A stretch of DNA of 64,000 nt from Phylloscopus collybita (lineage: Eukaryota; Chordata; Aves; Passeriformes; Phylloscopidae): assembly GCA_027886175.1 (NCBI GenBank), contig JAJNNQ010000075.1:2211001-2275000 (forward strand), in the 5' to 3' direction. Under the pieces are notes generated by a model, which saw nothing but the letters and a program-made list of their open reading frames with translations, did no database searches and was not told where the DNA came from. Made by a program: the position numbers and the translations under genes. Of the stretch, positions 24,752-35,038 are shown in pieces (positions within the stretch are counted from its first letter, which is position 1; each line of letters opens with the position of its first letter).

Positions 24752-25810
24752 CTCTCTCCACAAGTGATTCACCTTCCTGTATCACTTATATTTAACAATG
24801 TGGCATCCAGCAAAATGCCTAGAGGAAGCTGTCCGTTAACCTTTTGTCAGGATGAAAACTGACCTACTTTTAATTTTGGGTAGGTTTTTTGTTTGGTTTT
24901 TATTACTTTTTTCCTTTCTTTCTTCTTTCTCCTGACCTGCTTTTGCATTTGACATTGCTTTGTACCTCTCTCCATGGTAGTTACCTTCTGTAGTCACCTG
25001 AGGAGTGACAACACCACAGACCTCTATAATCTGAAAAAAATTTAAAGCGACTGGTTTGCACTTTCTTTTTAATTTCCACTGAGTTATTGACTTGTTTAAA
25101 GAATTGTTAGGGCTAAGTGAGCTGTGATTTTCCTTACAAGGACCAGACTATCACAGCCTTGCATGTGTTTTTGTTGTTTTGTTCTGTTTTAGCCATTTTA
25201 CCACAATGTGTAAGGTTTCATTACTCTATTCATCATTCAAACAGCCAAGACTTTTTGTAAAGCTCAGTTGTTTGTAATTGGCAATCTGCAATAGGTCTTG
25301 TTGCTAAACAGGGATTAGATGCTCCTGTTAGCAGGCCTGGGGGATCCTGCAGGTCAGTAGGATTTCTTGTCACCCAGAGCAAGGCACTTCTCCCATAACT
25401 GGAGGTTTCCAGGGCGTAGATGTCCCTGCCTGACTTTAAGGTGTTAAAATAATCTAGGAAAACACACTTTCAAAACACAGTTCATCCACTATGATTTAAG
25501 ACATCTGTTCCATCATGAGCTGACCCATGATCAGCTGCTTTCTCTTAATGTACTGTATAGAATCTCCTCTTGTTTGTCTCAAAAGCTCAAACACACATCC
25601 ATAATCACTGATACCTGTAGGCTGCTTCTTCACCAGTCTGTTTAGACAAAATACTATTTTGTGGATTTCTTTTCTTTTTTCTTCGAGTGGCAGTGATGCA
25701 TCCCAGCTTCTATCACCCCGATGTCTTAGGGAACTTCCTCCCTTTGTGTCTGAGTTGAGAAGATTTTTTCACCTATTTTTTTTTTTTTTTTTAATTTGAA
25801 CCTGCATCTA

Positions 25811-25995
25811 TAGAATCATAAAAATCTGAGAATAACAGAAAAGTTTGGGTCAGAAGGGACGTTAAAGATCATTTAATTCCAACCTCCCCTGCCCCACAGA
25901 AGAATGCCACCCCCTAGACCAGGTTACTCAGAGCCCTGTCCAACCTGACCTTGAACAGTCCCAGGGATGGGGCACCCCTGGAAGTATTCAAGGAA
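25811..25995 (-). mobile_element. CR1 LINE 3' end
   Basis: TAGAATCATAAAAATCTGAG (tail), AAGTTTGGGTCAGAAGGGAC, CATTTAATTCCAACCTCCCC, then ACCTTGAACAGTCCCAGGGA. It is followed within 80 bp by an oppositely oriented CR1 terminus. Confidence 0.92.
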
Positions 25996-26064
25996 ATAAC
26001 AATATTTTTTTTTTCACAAACCATTCCTGACCTACTTGTTTTCTGCTTCCTCTTCAGAGTATGG

Positions 26065-26118
26065 CATAACCAGATGGTTTCTAGGATGACTTCTAGCCCA
26101 AACCTTTCTATGATTCAA
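26065..26118 (+). mobile_element. CR1 LINE terminal 50 bp
   Basis: CATAACCAGATGGTTTCTAG, then GACTTCTAGCCCAAACC and TTCTATGATTCAA. A very short CR1 3' terminus, head-to-head with the copy at 25811-25995. Confidence 0.7.
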
Positions 26119-26609
26119 TTCCCTTGATAATCACAGACTGATGATGCTGTGAGTAAACGCATTTGTAAGCCATCAGTCTGGATAATGAAATCAAAGAAAA
26201 ACAAAGTCCTGGTTTTGATGTGTATTTTTAATTGAATAGATGAAAAGCCTTCCATTTAAGCATGCCAGGGTTATCTAAGTAATATTCTGGCACATTGCCC
26301 TTTTTCACCAACATGACTCTACAGTTCAGCAGCAAAAAGGGGAAAAATTGATTCAATTGGAAGAAAATCCCAGTAATTGAAATTCATGTTATTTGCAGAT
26401 CAGAAGAAGAAAATTGTTTTTACTATTTCGTAAAACTAAGTGACAATGTGAGTAAGAGAATGGTTGGCCCATGCCAAGATTTTTCTCTTGGTCTTGGAGA
26501 ATGATGCCAGACCTACTTAAATACAGCCTTTCAAACCAGTGGCATTATCTCGAACCAAGCCAACATTTCTGGTACTGGCAAAACATTATTTTTATTTTGG
26601 AGGGGAAGC

Positions 26610-26854
26610 CATGTGAGAATGGGCTCAGGCAACTTGGTCTGTCCAGCCTGGAGAAGAAGAGACTGAGGACAGACCTCATTGCAGTTAAAATTTCCGTCTG
26701 AGGGGAAGAGGAGGGGCAGGCACTGATCTCTGCTCTGTGGTGTCAGTGACAGGACCCAAAGGAATGACCTAAAGTCGTGTCTGGGAGGTTTAGGCTAGAT
26801 GTTAACAAAAGGTTCTTCACCCAGAGGGTGGCTGGGCACTGGAAAAGACTCCTA
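26610..26854 (+). mobile_element. CR1 LINE 3' UTR, interrupted by an LTR
   Basis: It contains GGCAACTTGGTCTGTCCAGC, CTGGAGAAGAAGAGACTGAG, GGGAGGTTTAGGCTAGATG and CACCCAGAGGGTGGCTGGGC, in CR1 order. At 26855 the LTR begins. After the LTR, at 27576, CR1-like sequence resumes (AGGATGGTCATGG..., similar to the 'agggaagtggtcat' part of some CR1s) up to about 27625. It is one CR1 split by a later insertion. Confidence 0.8.
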
Positions 26855-27575
26855 TGAAGTTCTTGCTGTGTAAAAGTCTCCTTGCTGGAACACTGGGCAA
26901 ACTAGGAATTACCATGAAGGCATGAACAAATTCAGCCTGAGACCCTAAAAATTTTCCTTGGATGTGTTGGGAAAGATGAAAGTTTGACAAGAAAGGGTCA
27001 CAGATATGTATGCTTGGCAGAAAGCTCTCTGAATGTGGAACCTGAGAGCAGAATAGAGATGGAAGCAAGTTTTGATATAGAAGAATAAAAAAGTTGGGGA
27101 TTGCTGAGGTAGTTGTTACTGAACAAAGGTTAAGATGAGTTGGAAGGAAACTTTTGTGGCTAAGAACAAAGGATAAGTCATCTACAAACAAAAACATGTT
27201 TTTTACCAAGTAGGAAAAAGGTCTAAGAATTTTCCACTGCAAGAAAACAGAAAAACAACTTTAAGCTTAAAATGTAGCACACTAACTCGATGTGATTGGA
27301 TAGCACTAACCATAATATGGTAATCATAATAATTGTGATAGGGTATAGGTAAATGTAAAGATATTGTGTATGATACTGATTGGTTATTATGTATTAAGAT
27401 GCTCAGTAAAGAAAACTCTATAATGCATTGTAAGCAGAACTGAAGTGGCTTCAGGCTTGCCTATAGCTGTAGCTGGCAGCATTAGGTTTGGCTCTGTCAC
27501 CCACCACCCAGGACTGCTGTAACATTGTCTACGCAATAAACAGCAATTTAAAGAGCTGCCTGTTGTCCCACTTCT
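26855..27575 (+). mobile_element. Solo LTR (ERVK-like) with 6-bp target-site duplication
   Basis: A 721-bp element that begins TGAAGTTCTTGC and ends CCCACTTCT. The termini are inverted copies (TGAAGT against ACTTCT, one mismatch from ACTTCA). Both flanks carry the 6-bp duplication CTCCTA (26849-26854 and 27576-27581). A TATA-like CTCTATAATGC lies near 27416 and the poly-A signal GCAATAAACAGC near 27532, so transcription runs on the + strand. A 6-bp duplication is characteristic of alpha/beta-type (ERVK) integration. The element has no internal gag, pol or env. Confidence 0.75.
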
Positions 27576-27636
27576 CTCCTACAGGATGGTCATGGATAGA
27601 CCAATGTGGGGTCTTCTCCAAGTATCTTCTCCAAAG

Positions 27637-27904
27637 TAATAAATGGACAAGAGGAAATGGCCTCAAGCTATGCCAGAGGAGGTTTTAGATCAGATATTAG
27701 GGGAAAAAAAAATCCTTCACATAGGGGTTGTCAAGCACTAGAACAGGGAAGTGGTTGTGTCACTGTTCCTGGAGATGTTAAAAAATGTGTTGATGTGGCA
27801 CTTGGGGACATGGTTTAGTGGTGGACTTGGAAGTGCTGGGTTAATGGTTGGACTCAATGGTCTTAAAGGTCTTTTCCACCCTAAATGATTCTATGGTTTT
27901 ATGA
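27637..27904 (+). mobile_element. CR1 LINE 3' end
   Basis: GGACAAGAGGAAATGGCCTC, TTTTAGATCAGATATTAGGG, GGTTGTCAAGCACTAGAACA, GGTTGGACTCAATGGTCTTA, and the tail GATTCTATGGTTTTATG. The start repeats blocks already present at 26740-26850, so it is a separate insertion from the split CR1 before it. Confidence 0.93.
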
Positions 27905-28610
27905 AATACAGGTGTTGTGGCAAGCAGGGAACTGTTTCAAGAAGGTCTAAAAAAGCATTCCTTGAGTAAAATTTCTGTCCTCCTGTGCTTTGATCTGGAT
28001 TGTAGCCTATTCTGGTGTGATTTAGGTAATTCTGGATGGCAGGAGGATCACGGCAATCAAGAACACAAAGTACCTTCCCTGGGAGATGAACAGTCCAATT
28101 TCAGGGAAATTTTATCCCAGGAGCATTAATGGAGAATTTTTCAGAGAAAAAGATGAAAAGTCCTATAGTTAAGTGAAATGCAGCTGCACTCTCCTGAATT
28201 TTAACTTTTCCTTGCTAACACACTTCACATTATGGGATTATTATGGGATTATAATGTCTGTGTGTTAAAGGGAAAAGGAAATCCTCGGCGTTCGCTGCCC
28301 TCATCTAACTCCCCTTTCTTCTGGAAATAAAGGAGAAGATAGGGAAAGGGAGTGAGGGCAAAGAGAAGGAAAAGAAGAAAATTAAGACTGGAATGAAGCC
28401 TTGAAATTGGCAGCTGTCAGCAGCCCCCAGGACAAGTGATAAAATGCTGCATTAAAGTATCTGCAGTGTGAAATGCCATTGACAGAATAACGAGGACGGG
28501 AAATCACTTTATAAATGTGCTTACCAGTATAAACAGATGTGACTGAGGGCAACTCCACTCTGTCACTAAACTCTTGAAAGGGCAAAATTTATGGCAATCT
28601 ACTTTCTGTT

Positions 28611-28662
28611 AAAAAAAAAAAAAAAAAGAAAAAAAGAAAAAGAAAAAAGAAAAAAGAAAAAT
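28611..28662. repeat. A-rich (AAAAAG)n tract
   Basis: Seventeen A residues followed by AAAAAG and AAAAAAG units. It may be an old poly-A tail; no source element is identified. Confidence 0.92.
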
Positions 28663-28977
28663 AACTCAATGAAAAGATACAAACCTAAACTCAGAGGCTT
28701 CAGACAGAGGTGAGGGTTCAGTGCACGTGTAAGGGTGGGAATCAGGGCAGAAACACTCTCCTGTAATAAACCATTTTGAGAGCCCAATAAATCAAAATGT
28801 GGCAGGGTGTGATGATGCTGAGGAAGTGGGAGCTGGTTCCTGGTGTTTCACACTTTGCAAAGGCAGAAGCCACTCCACAGGCAGGGCTTGGGGTCTTTCA
28901 CAGGCAAAATATGCAGAGGGATGTTAGTTCAGTATTCTGCTGAGCTGAGGCTGGCTGGACATGACAGTGGCCCCAAT

Positions 28978-29120
28978 TTAAAGGATCAAGAGACCTCTGG
29001 ACAACACTCTCAGGTGCATGGTGTGACTCTTGGGGCTGTCCTGTGCAGGGCCAGGAGTTGGATTTGATGATCCTGATCGGTCCCTTCCAACTCAGGATGT
29101 TCTATGATTCTGTGATTCTT
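28978..29120 (+). mobile_element. CR1 LINE 3' terminus
   Basis: GTGTGACTCTTGGGGCTGTC, GGCCAGGAGTTGGATTTGAT, CGGTCCCTTCCAACTCAGGA and the tail TTCTATGATTCTGTGATTC. Confidence 0.92.
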
Positions 29121-29430
29121 TGTTTTTTTGGGTTTCGTTATGGCAACTGATACATTATTCCATTTCTGTTCTAAATTGCCTCCTCATATTACCAACCAAA
29201 GAAATGCTGCAGTTGTGGTTGGTAAGGAATGGACAGAGAAGAAAACCCATCAATTTATGCCAAAGAGTCATCAAACTGAAAACTCACCAGACAAACCCCC
29301 CCAAAATGGCTGTTTCCTCTTGCTTTTAGAAATTTGAACTACTTCAGTGACTTTTCAGCCTTCTTCATGAAGGCCTGATAAAAGTATTTTGATATTACTA
29401 AGTATTAATGAAAATACAAATGTATCTGAA

Positions 29431-29676
29431 GCCTCAAGTTGCACCAGGGGGGGATCAGGTTGGATATCAGAAACAAATTCTTCAATGAAAGAGTGACCAG
29501 ACGTTGGAAAAAGCTTTCCAGGGAAGTGTTGGAGTCACCATCCCTGGAAGTGTTCAAAAAATGAGTAGACATGGCATTTCATGATATGGTTTTGGGGACA
29601 TGGTGGTATTTGGTCAAAGATTGAACTTGATGGTCTTGGAGGTTTTTTCCAGCCTTAAAGATTCTATGATTCTGTA
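29431..29676 (+). mobile_element. CR1 LINE 3' end
   Basis: GCCTCAAGTTGCACCAGGGG, GGATCAGGTTGGATATCAG, GGAGTCACCATCCCTGGAAG, TGAACTTGATGGTCTTGGAG and the tail GATTCTATGATTCTG. Confidence 0.95.
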
Positions 29677-30483
29677 TCACAGTCTATGACAAATCATAAC
29701 ATGAGGTCTGAGAGGTGTAGTCTGAAGTCCTCTGTGCCAGAAAACTATTTATTTTGCCAATCTGCAATTCCTTGAATGGAAAAAGCAATTCATTACCTGC
29801 AGTGTTAACAGTAAACAGCAGTCTTTTCAGGGTATGTTCAGTCTGAAAGTAGCTGCCCAGTTCCTCCAATTCTCAGCCCACCCCCCTAAATCCATCCAGC
29901 TTTCCCAGTGCTTCATCCTTTGAGCCAGAGACACCAGTGTGGCTGGGAATGAGCTGTGCCATCCCCCCTTCAGGTCCTGACTCTCACCTGCCTCATTTAC
30001 AAATTAAAAGAAAACTGAAATAGTCCACTGAAAGCTAATCTGAACTCAGGGAGCACATGCTGAGCATGATTGAATATAAATGCTGAAAACTTTCTAATAA
30101 ACTGGAGAGCTGAATCCAAATTCTCTTAAATTAGCATTTCCTTAGGGAGGGGGCAATGCTGGTGGGAAGGAGGGCAGGATAACTCACTTCTCTGCTAAGT
30201 GACTGGTGGGTTTAGAAGCTCAGGAGTATCTGCTCTGTCACTGTAGATGTGCCTGATGGTTTCTAAATGCAGCCCTTGGGACAGGGGCTGGCTGTGGTTT
30301 GTTGTCACACACAGCTGATAGATGGCACACTGTTGTCAGGATTCCCAGCTGCAGATGCCATTGTTCCTTGCTGAAGGGGAGACGCTGCTGTCTGATTGTT
30401 ATCTGCTGCAATTTAATGGCAGAAAGTGTCTTTGTGGCTATTGATAAGTTGGTTAAAGCTTATTGAGTTTCACCTTTGGGTTC

Positions 30484-30485
30484 TG

Positions 30486-30516
<31 letters not shown>

Positions 30517-30519
30517 TTG
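30484..30519. repeat. (TTTTG)n microsatellite
   Basis: Six perfect GTTTT units ending in a short T run. Confidence 0.95.
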
Positions 30520-31017
30520 TGGACGAGGATGTTTAACGGAGCAGAGATTTGCCCAATTTGTCTTAACTGGGAAAGGCTGAGGGAGAGGTGCATGATTTAA
30601 TCAGTTTAGTGACTGGAGCTGATGGGGAGTTTGTGGCTGCATTCTGAAACAGTCCCTCTCTCTTTCTGATTTCCAGGTTTGTATTGATTGCATTGAATAT
30701 TAGACAAGTGGAGTTAAGAGCAATCTTTAAACACCATCAAATCCTCTTCTCAGCTCCAAGACGGGATCAACAACCCGAATCATTAACTTCTGATATAGAT
30801 GTCTCCTGTTGCAGTTTCAGTCCATGAATTTCTGTCATGTGGAGGGGGAATGTGGAGAACAGGTTATTCCCTTCCTATTTGCAACTGTTCCACTTGTCAG
30901 AAAAGCATTATCACGTCTGTTGTGTCTCCCCCACCCCTCTAACCCCACACATCCTGCTTTTTCTACATTGGAAACCACACTAATTCCTATTTTTCCTATC
31001 AGGCTGTGTTTCTAACA

Positions 31018-31446
31018 CTTTTGATCATTCCCATGGCTTTTCTCTGAGCTGTGTCCAGGCGGTCCCCTGAGATTTGTTGCTCAAAATTGGACACAATAGT
31101 TTATCTCACAAGTGCTGGCTTTGTCCCCAGCACCCCTCAGCACCTTTGCTTATTTGTTTATTTCCTTTTTGAGGATTTCTGCCTAGGAAATTGCCTATTG
31201 CTATTCTTTATGTCTAGCTGTAGGACCTTGCATTTTCATTATTTGGCTTCACCTTTTTTCCTTACAGTGTTACCCCATTTTAACAAGATCCCTTTGAATT
31301 CTAATCATATCCTCTGGCAGGCTCAAAAGATTTCTGAGCTTCACTGCACCTTCTTATTTATGAGCTGTCCTTTCCATGCCATCACCTAAACCATTCCTGA
31401 AAAATAGTGGTTAGTCCTGGATCCAGGAAAACCAAATGAACTCAGG
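31018..31446 (-). mobile_element. Old CR1 LINE fragment (pan-amniote type)
   Basis: In reverse orientation it follows the long 3' UTR of old CR1s: TTTGATCATTCCCATGGCTT, CTCAAAATTGGACACAATAG, CTCACAAGTGCTGGCTTTG, CTTGCATTTTCATTATTTGG, TTTGAATTCTAATCATATCC, CATGCCATCACCTAAACC and GTCCTGGATCCAGG. Divergence is high. It may start earlier, near 30880. Confidence 0.72.
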
Positions 31447-31477
31447 CTATCATAAAATCCCCTCCCTCACCTGCTGC

Positions 31478-31745
31478 CCACTCTGTTTTTGATGCAGCCC
31501 AGTACATGGGTGGCTTTCTGGGCTTCAAGTGCACTTGGCCAGCTCATGTGAATTTTTCATCCACCAGCTATTCCCACCTCCTTCTCTGCAAGACTGCTCC
31601 CATTCCATCTCCCAGCCTGTTCAGATTCTGGGGATTGTCCCAGGCCAGGAGCAGAGCCTTGTGTTTGTCCTCGCTGAACTTTGTGATGTTGAAATCCTTT
31701 CCGTGCATCCTTCCAGACCATTACCAGAGAGAATTTACTGATGAA
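31478..31745 (-). mobile_element. CR1 LINE fragment, younger subfamily
   Basis: TTTTTGATGCAGCCCAGTAC, GGCTTTCTGGGCTTCAAGTG, CAGCTCATGTGAATTTTTCA, CAGGCCAGGAGCAGAGCCTT and GCTGAACTTTGTGATGTTG. This is the segment just upstream of the usual 3' end. The extreme 3' end is missing. Confidence 0.8.
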
Positions 31746-32687
31746 CAAATGGTTTTAAATTATGATTTCTGAGCCAGTTCTACATTATTTTCATCTAGAC
31801 TTTGTTTTCTTTACTTGTGTATTTTTCACCTGCTGCCTTTCCTCCTCCTCAAGTGTTGCCCTGCCCTAGAAAGGTACCAGGTAACTTTTGACAGATGCAC
31901 ACTTATTGCTGCTCATTCTCCTGCTGTGTTTTGTGCAACAAAAAAATCATACACTGGATTATTTCCTCCCATCACCTGTACAAATGGGGCTGCACAGGGC
32001 TGACATTAAGATATCTGGCCTCTAATTCCCAGAGTTTTGGATTTTGCACTGCTCAGACACTCTCTTATCTCTCTTCTGATTTCCCATGCAATTTCAGTTT
32101 ACAGCTCTAAGGTTGTCTCACTACTTCTCTACAAATTTCACCTTAGTGTTTATGAGCCCCAGACAGTTTGAAAATACCTAACCCTTAATCTGATCTCTAG
32201 AATCCCAGTGTTGGCTCCCCATTGACTCTGAAGTGAGCCAGGGTGAATTGCTGAGCAGTAAATGTGGAAGACATCAACATATAATTCACCAACTCTACAC
32301 TATAAATAATTCCTCCTTCCTCTAGAGATTAAAATGACCCAGACTTTGTTCTCTGAAAGCATCATCCCCATCTGCCAGTGACACATAAGCAAAACTGTCA
32401 AAGTAAAATGAGCGATTAATTGTTTGAATTATATCTCCCTTGATCAGAGAGTGAGCTGCTTGTTGTTCAGACCCGTAATTTTAATTACTGGATGGAATTG
32501 CAATCCACAGTTTTGATCTGAGAACAAACACAAGATTTCTGGATTTGGGGTGGCAGACACCAGCTGATGTTGTAGTGTTTCTGCAAACATAAGAGCTCAA
32601 ATGCCCACAGCATGAGCAACAAACAGGAGGAGCTGGAAGCCATCGAGCCACTGGAAAACTGTGATTGGAAATGGGGTGGGATGACTC

Positions 32688-33153
32688 TGATGGCTTTGGG
32701 AAGGCTGACCTGGAACAGGGAATGGACAGAGCTGGAGAAGAAAGTAGATATTTATTAAAAGGCCTTTAAGGGCACACCTTGGGCAGGACAAGAGCCTGAC
32801 CAGGGCTACACCCAAGATGGACTTAGAATGGTTACAAAATCAACAACCAGTCACAAGGTCTCACACTTTTATAAGTTTTGGTCCATTTGCATATTGGAGT
32901 TTAATTGTCCAATTACAGCTCCAGGTTTTGAAGTCCCGTCCTTTTTTTTTTTCTCTCTCTCTTCAGTCCACCCTTATTTTTGCTTTTGGGCCTGAAGGTT
33001 GTACTCACTGTCCTTGGTCTTCAGCAGGGAAAGGATTTGTTCTGTCTCCCTACTCTGTGAAGAAAGCTGACTAATACTTAATATGAGGCTCAAAACTACA
33101 TCCCTAGGCAGCACAGAATCTGAAAAACACAAAAGCTGAACCTTAAGGCATCA
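32688..33153 (-). mobile_element. Probable solo ERV LTR with 4-bp target-site duplication
   Basis: A 466-bp element with inverted termini TGATGGCTTT...TAAGGCATCA, flanked by ACTC on both sides (32684-32687 and 33154-33157). On the minus strand there is a TATA box (CTTATAAAAGTG, near 32867), and then the poly-A signal AATAAATATC near 32750, about 60 bp from the element's 3' end. Layout and size fit a small LTR, and a 4-bp duplication would suit gamma-type (ERV1) integration. Four bases can match by chance, so the ends are less sure than for the other LTRs. Confidence 0.6.
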
Positions 33154-33277
33154 ACTCACACAACCAGAGTTCTGCAATGGATGGCTGTAAACTCTTCAGA
33201 AGGGACAGCAAGAGAGGAGAGGCAGTGGGGTAACCCTTGTGTCAATAGGGTTGAGCATCCATGGGTCAGGATAATGG

Positions 33278-33600
33278 GGAAGGCCAGCAAAGCAAGATGT
33301 CCTGGTGGAAGTCTGTTATAGACCACCCAGCCAGGATGAAGAGATGGATAAATTTCTCTAGAAGTACCTGGGAGAAGCCTCATGGTCGCTGGCCTCTGTT
33401 CCCATGGAGGAATTCAATTTAACCAGGTGTCTGCTGGAAATACAACACAGCAAAGAGGAAACAGTCCAGGATGTTCCTGGAGCGTGTAGAAGATAAATTC
33501 CTGACACAACTGGTCAGTCAGCCAATAAAGAAGCTGTGCCACTGGACCTGTTGGATACTTTTAGTCAGAAATTGGAAATTTTCAACTGGATACTGAACAC
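33278..33600 (+). mobile_element. CR1 LINE fragment, endonuclease domain
   Basis: Two frames carry recognisable CR1 endonuclease pieces: VLVEVCYRPPSQDEEMDKF (from about 33298, ended by a stop) and, in another frame, RMFLERVEDKFLTQLVSQP (about 33450-33530). In CR1 ORF2 these blocks follow each other in the apurinic-endonuclease domain. Stops and frameshifts show it is dead. It comes from the 5' half of ORF2, which is rare among CR1 remains because most copies are 5'-truncated. Confidence 0.8.
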
Positions 33601-34430
33601 AGACAATTGGAAAATAAAGTGAACTGTCACACAGCCTTTAGTGTCTGCCTTAGACATTGGCACCTTTTATATGATAAGAAGGTGTGTGAGAAATGAGAGC
33701 ATTTTGGCCTGCTTTTTCTATTAGAAATCTGGAGGTGATCCAGAAGGAAATAAATGAGGAAGAAGTATTAAGTATAATTTATTAAGAGAGATTACAGGAA
33801 TTTACCAATTGCAGGCTCAGAAAGTGCAGCAGTGATTAGTTGAGCCATGATGACTGTGTAGAAATACTTGATGTGTAATAGCATTGAAAAAAGGGTAGAA
33901 TAATTTAAAATATTAAGGTTGAAGGTAGTAACAAATTACCAAGTAGTAACTAAAGACAGAGAGAAATAAATTAAACATTAAGAAAAAAAAAATCCTTGAA
34001 CAATGAGATGAATCATTTTGGATATAATGGATATTTTTAAAATAGCCTCTTGTGTGTAGAATGGAGAATAAAATCATGTGAGAGTGTTTGGGATAGTCAA
34101 CTTGCAGGAGGCGATACCCATCAACCTTTCTTTTCTGGGCCTTTTAGCTGCAGTTGTAATTAATTTGCCCCCAGGTACCTTAACTCAGCATTTTTGTCTT
34201 TTAGGTAACCTGCATTATTGACTGAAAATATGTAAGAAAAGTGTCAACAGCAAAGCCTGCAGTCCACAGAGCCAAAACATGGAAGAGCCTACAAAGACCG
34301 TAGCACTTGGCTTTGAAATGCACAGGGAAATGTAGGGCAGAGAGAGTTTTCTTTTTAATTGTGTGGAACATGTGTCTTCTTCTTGCCCAATTTGTACCAT
34401 TGAGGAGAAGGTGAGCCTTGGGCAGACCTT

Positions 34431-34495
34431 GGGTATGGAATTACTCACAGAACTGGTGCTGTTTGGGCCACTTGATGGCCCAAACAGCCATACCC
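34431..34495. repeat. Hairpin: 13-bp perfect inverted repeat with outer 8-bp arms
   Basis: GCTGTTTGGGCCA (34458-34470), loop CTTGA, then TGGCCCAAACAGC (34476-34488). Outside it, GGGTATGG (34431-34438) pairs with CCATACCC (34488-34495), leaving a 19-base bulge on the left arm. It sits just upstream of a CR1. Confidence 0.85.
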
Positions 34496-34552
34496 CTTTT
34501 TTTGACTGTGCATCTTCAAGTTCCCTGAAGAAAGAGGACAAGATCTCTCCTC

Positions 34553-35038
34553 CTGAGAGACCCCACCTGGAGCTCTGGGACTCCCAACACAAGAGAGATG
34601 TTGACTTATTCAAACAAGTCCAGAGGAGGCCACTAGGGCTGGAGAACCTCTGCTCTGGAGACAGGCTGGGAGAGCTGGGGGTGTTCAGCCTGGGGAAGAA
34701 AAGGCTCCAGGGAGAGCTCAGAGCCCCTGGCAGTGCCTAAAGGGGCTCCAGGAGAGCTGGAGAGGGACTTGGGAAAAACAAGGGGTGATGGCTTTGAGCT
34801 GAAGGAGGGTAGGTTTAGTTTACATATTAGGAGGAAATTCCTTCCTACAAGAGGAAGTGAGGCACTGCAGGAGGTTGTCCAGAGAAGCTGTGAATGCTCC
34901 ATCTGTGGAGGTGCTGAGGGTCAGGCTGGACTGGGCTTTGATTAGCCTGGTCTAAGTGCCCTGCCCATGGCAGGAGGTTGGAACCAGATGGTCTGTAAGG
35001 TCTCTTCCAGCCCAAACCTTCTATGTTTTTATGATTCC
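34553..35038 (+). mobile_element. CR1 LINE 3' UTR, long copy
   Basis: The longest CR1 3' region here: GACCCCACCTGGAGCTCTGG, CAGAGGAGGCCACTAGGGCT, GGAGAACCTCTGCTCTGGAG, TTCAGCCTGGGGAAGAAAAG, GGAGAGCTGGAGAGGGACTT, AGAGAAGCTGTGAATGCTCC, and the tail CTTCTATGTTTTTATGATTC. Sense to the gene. Confidence 0.96.
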
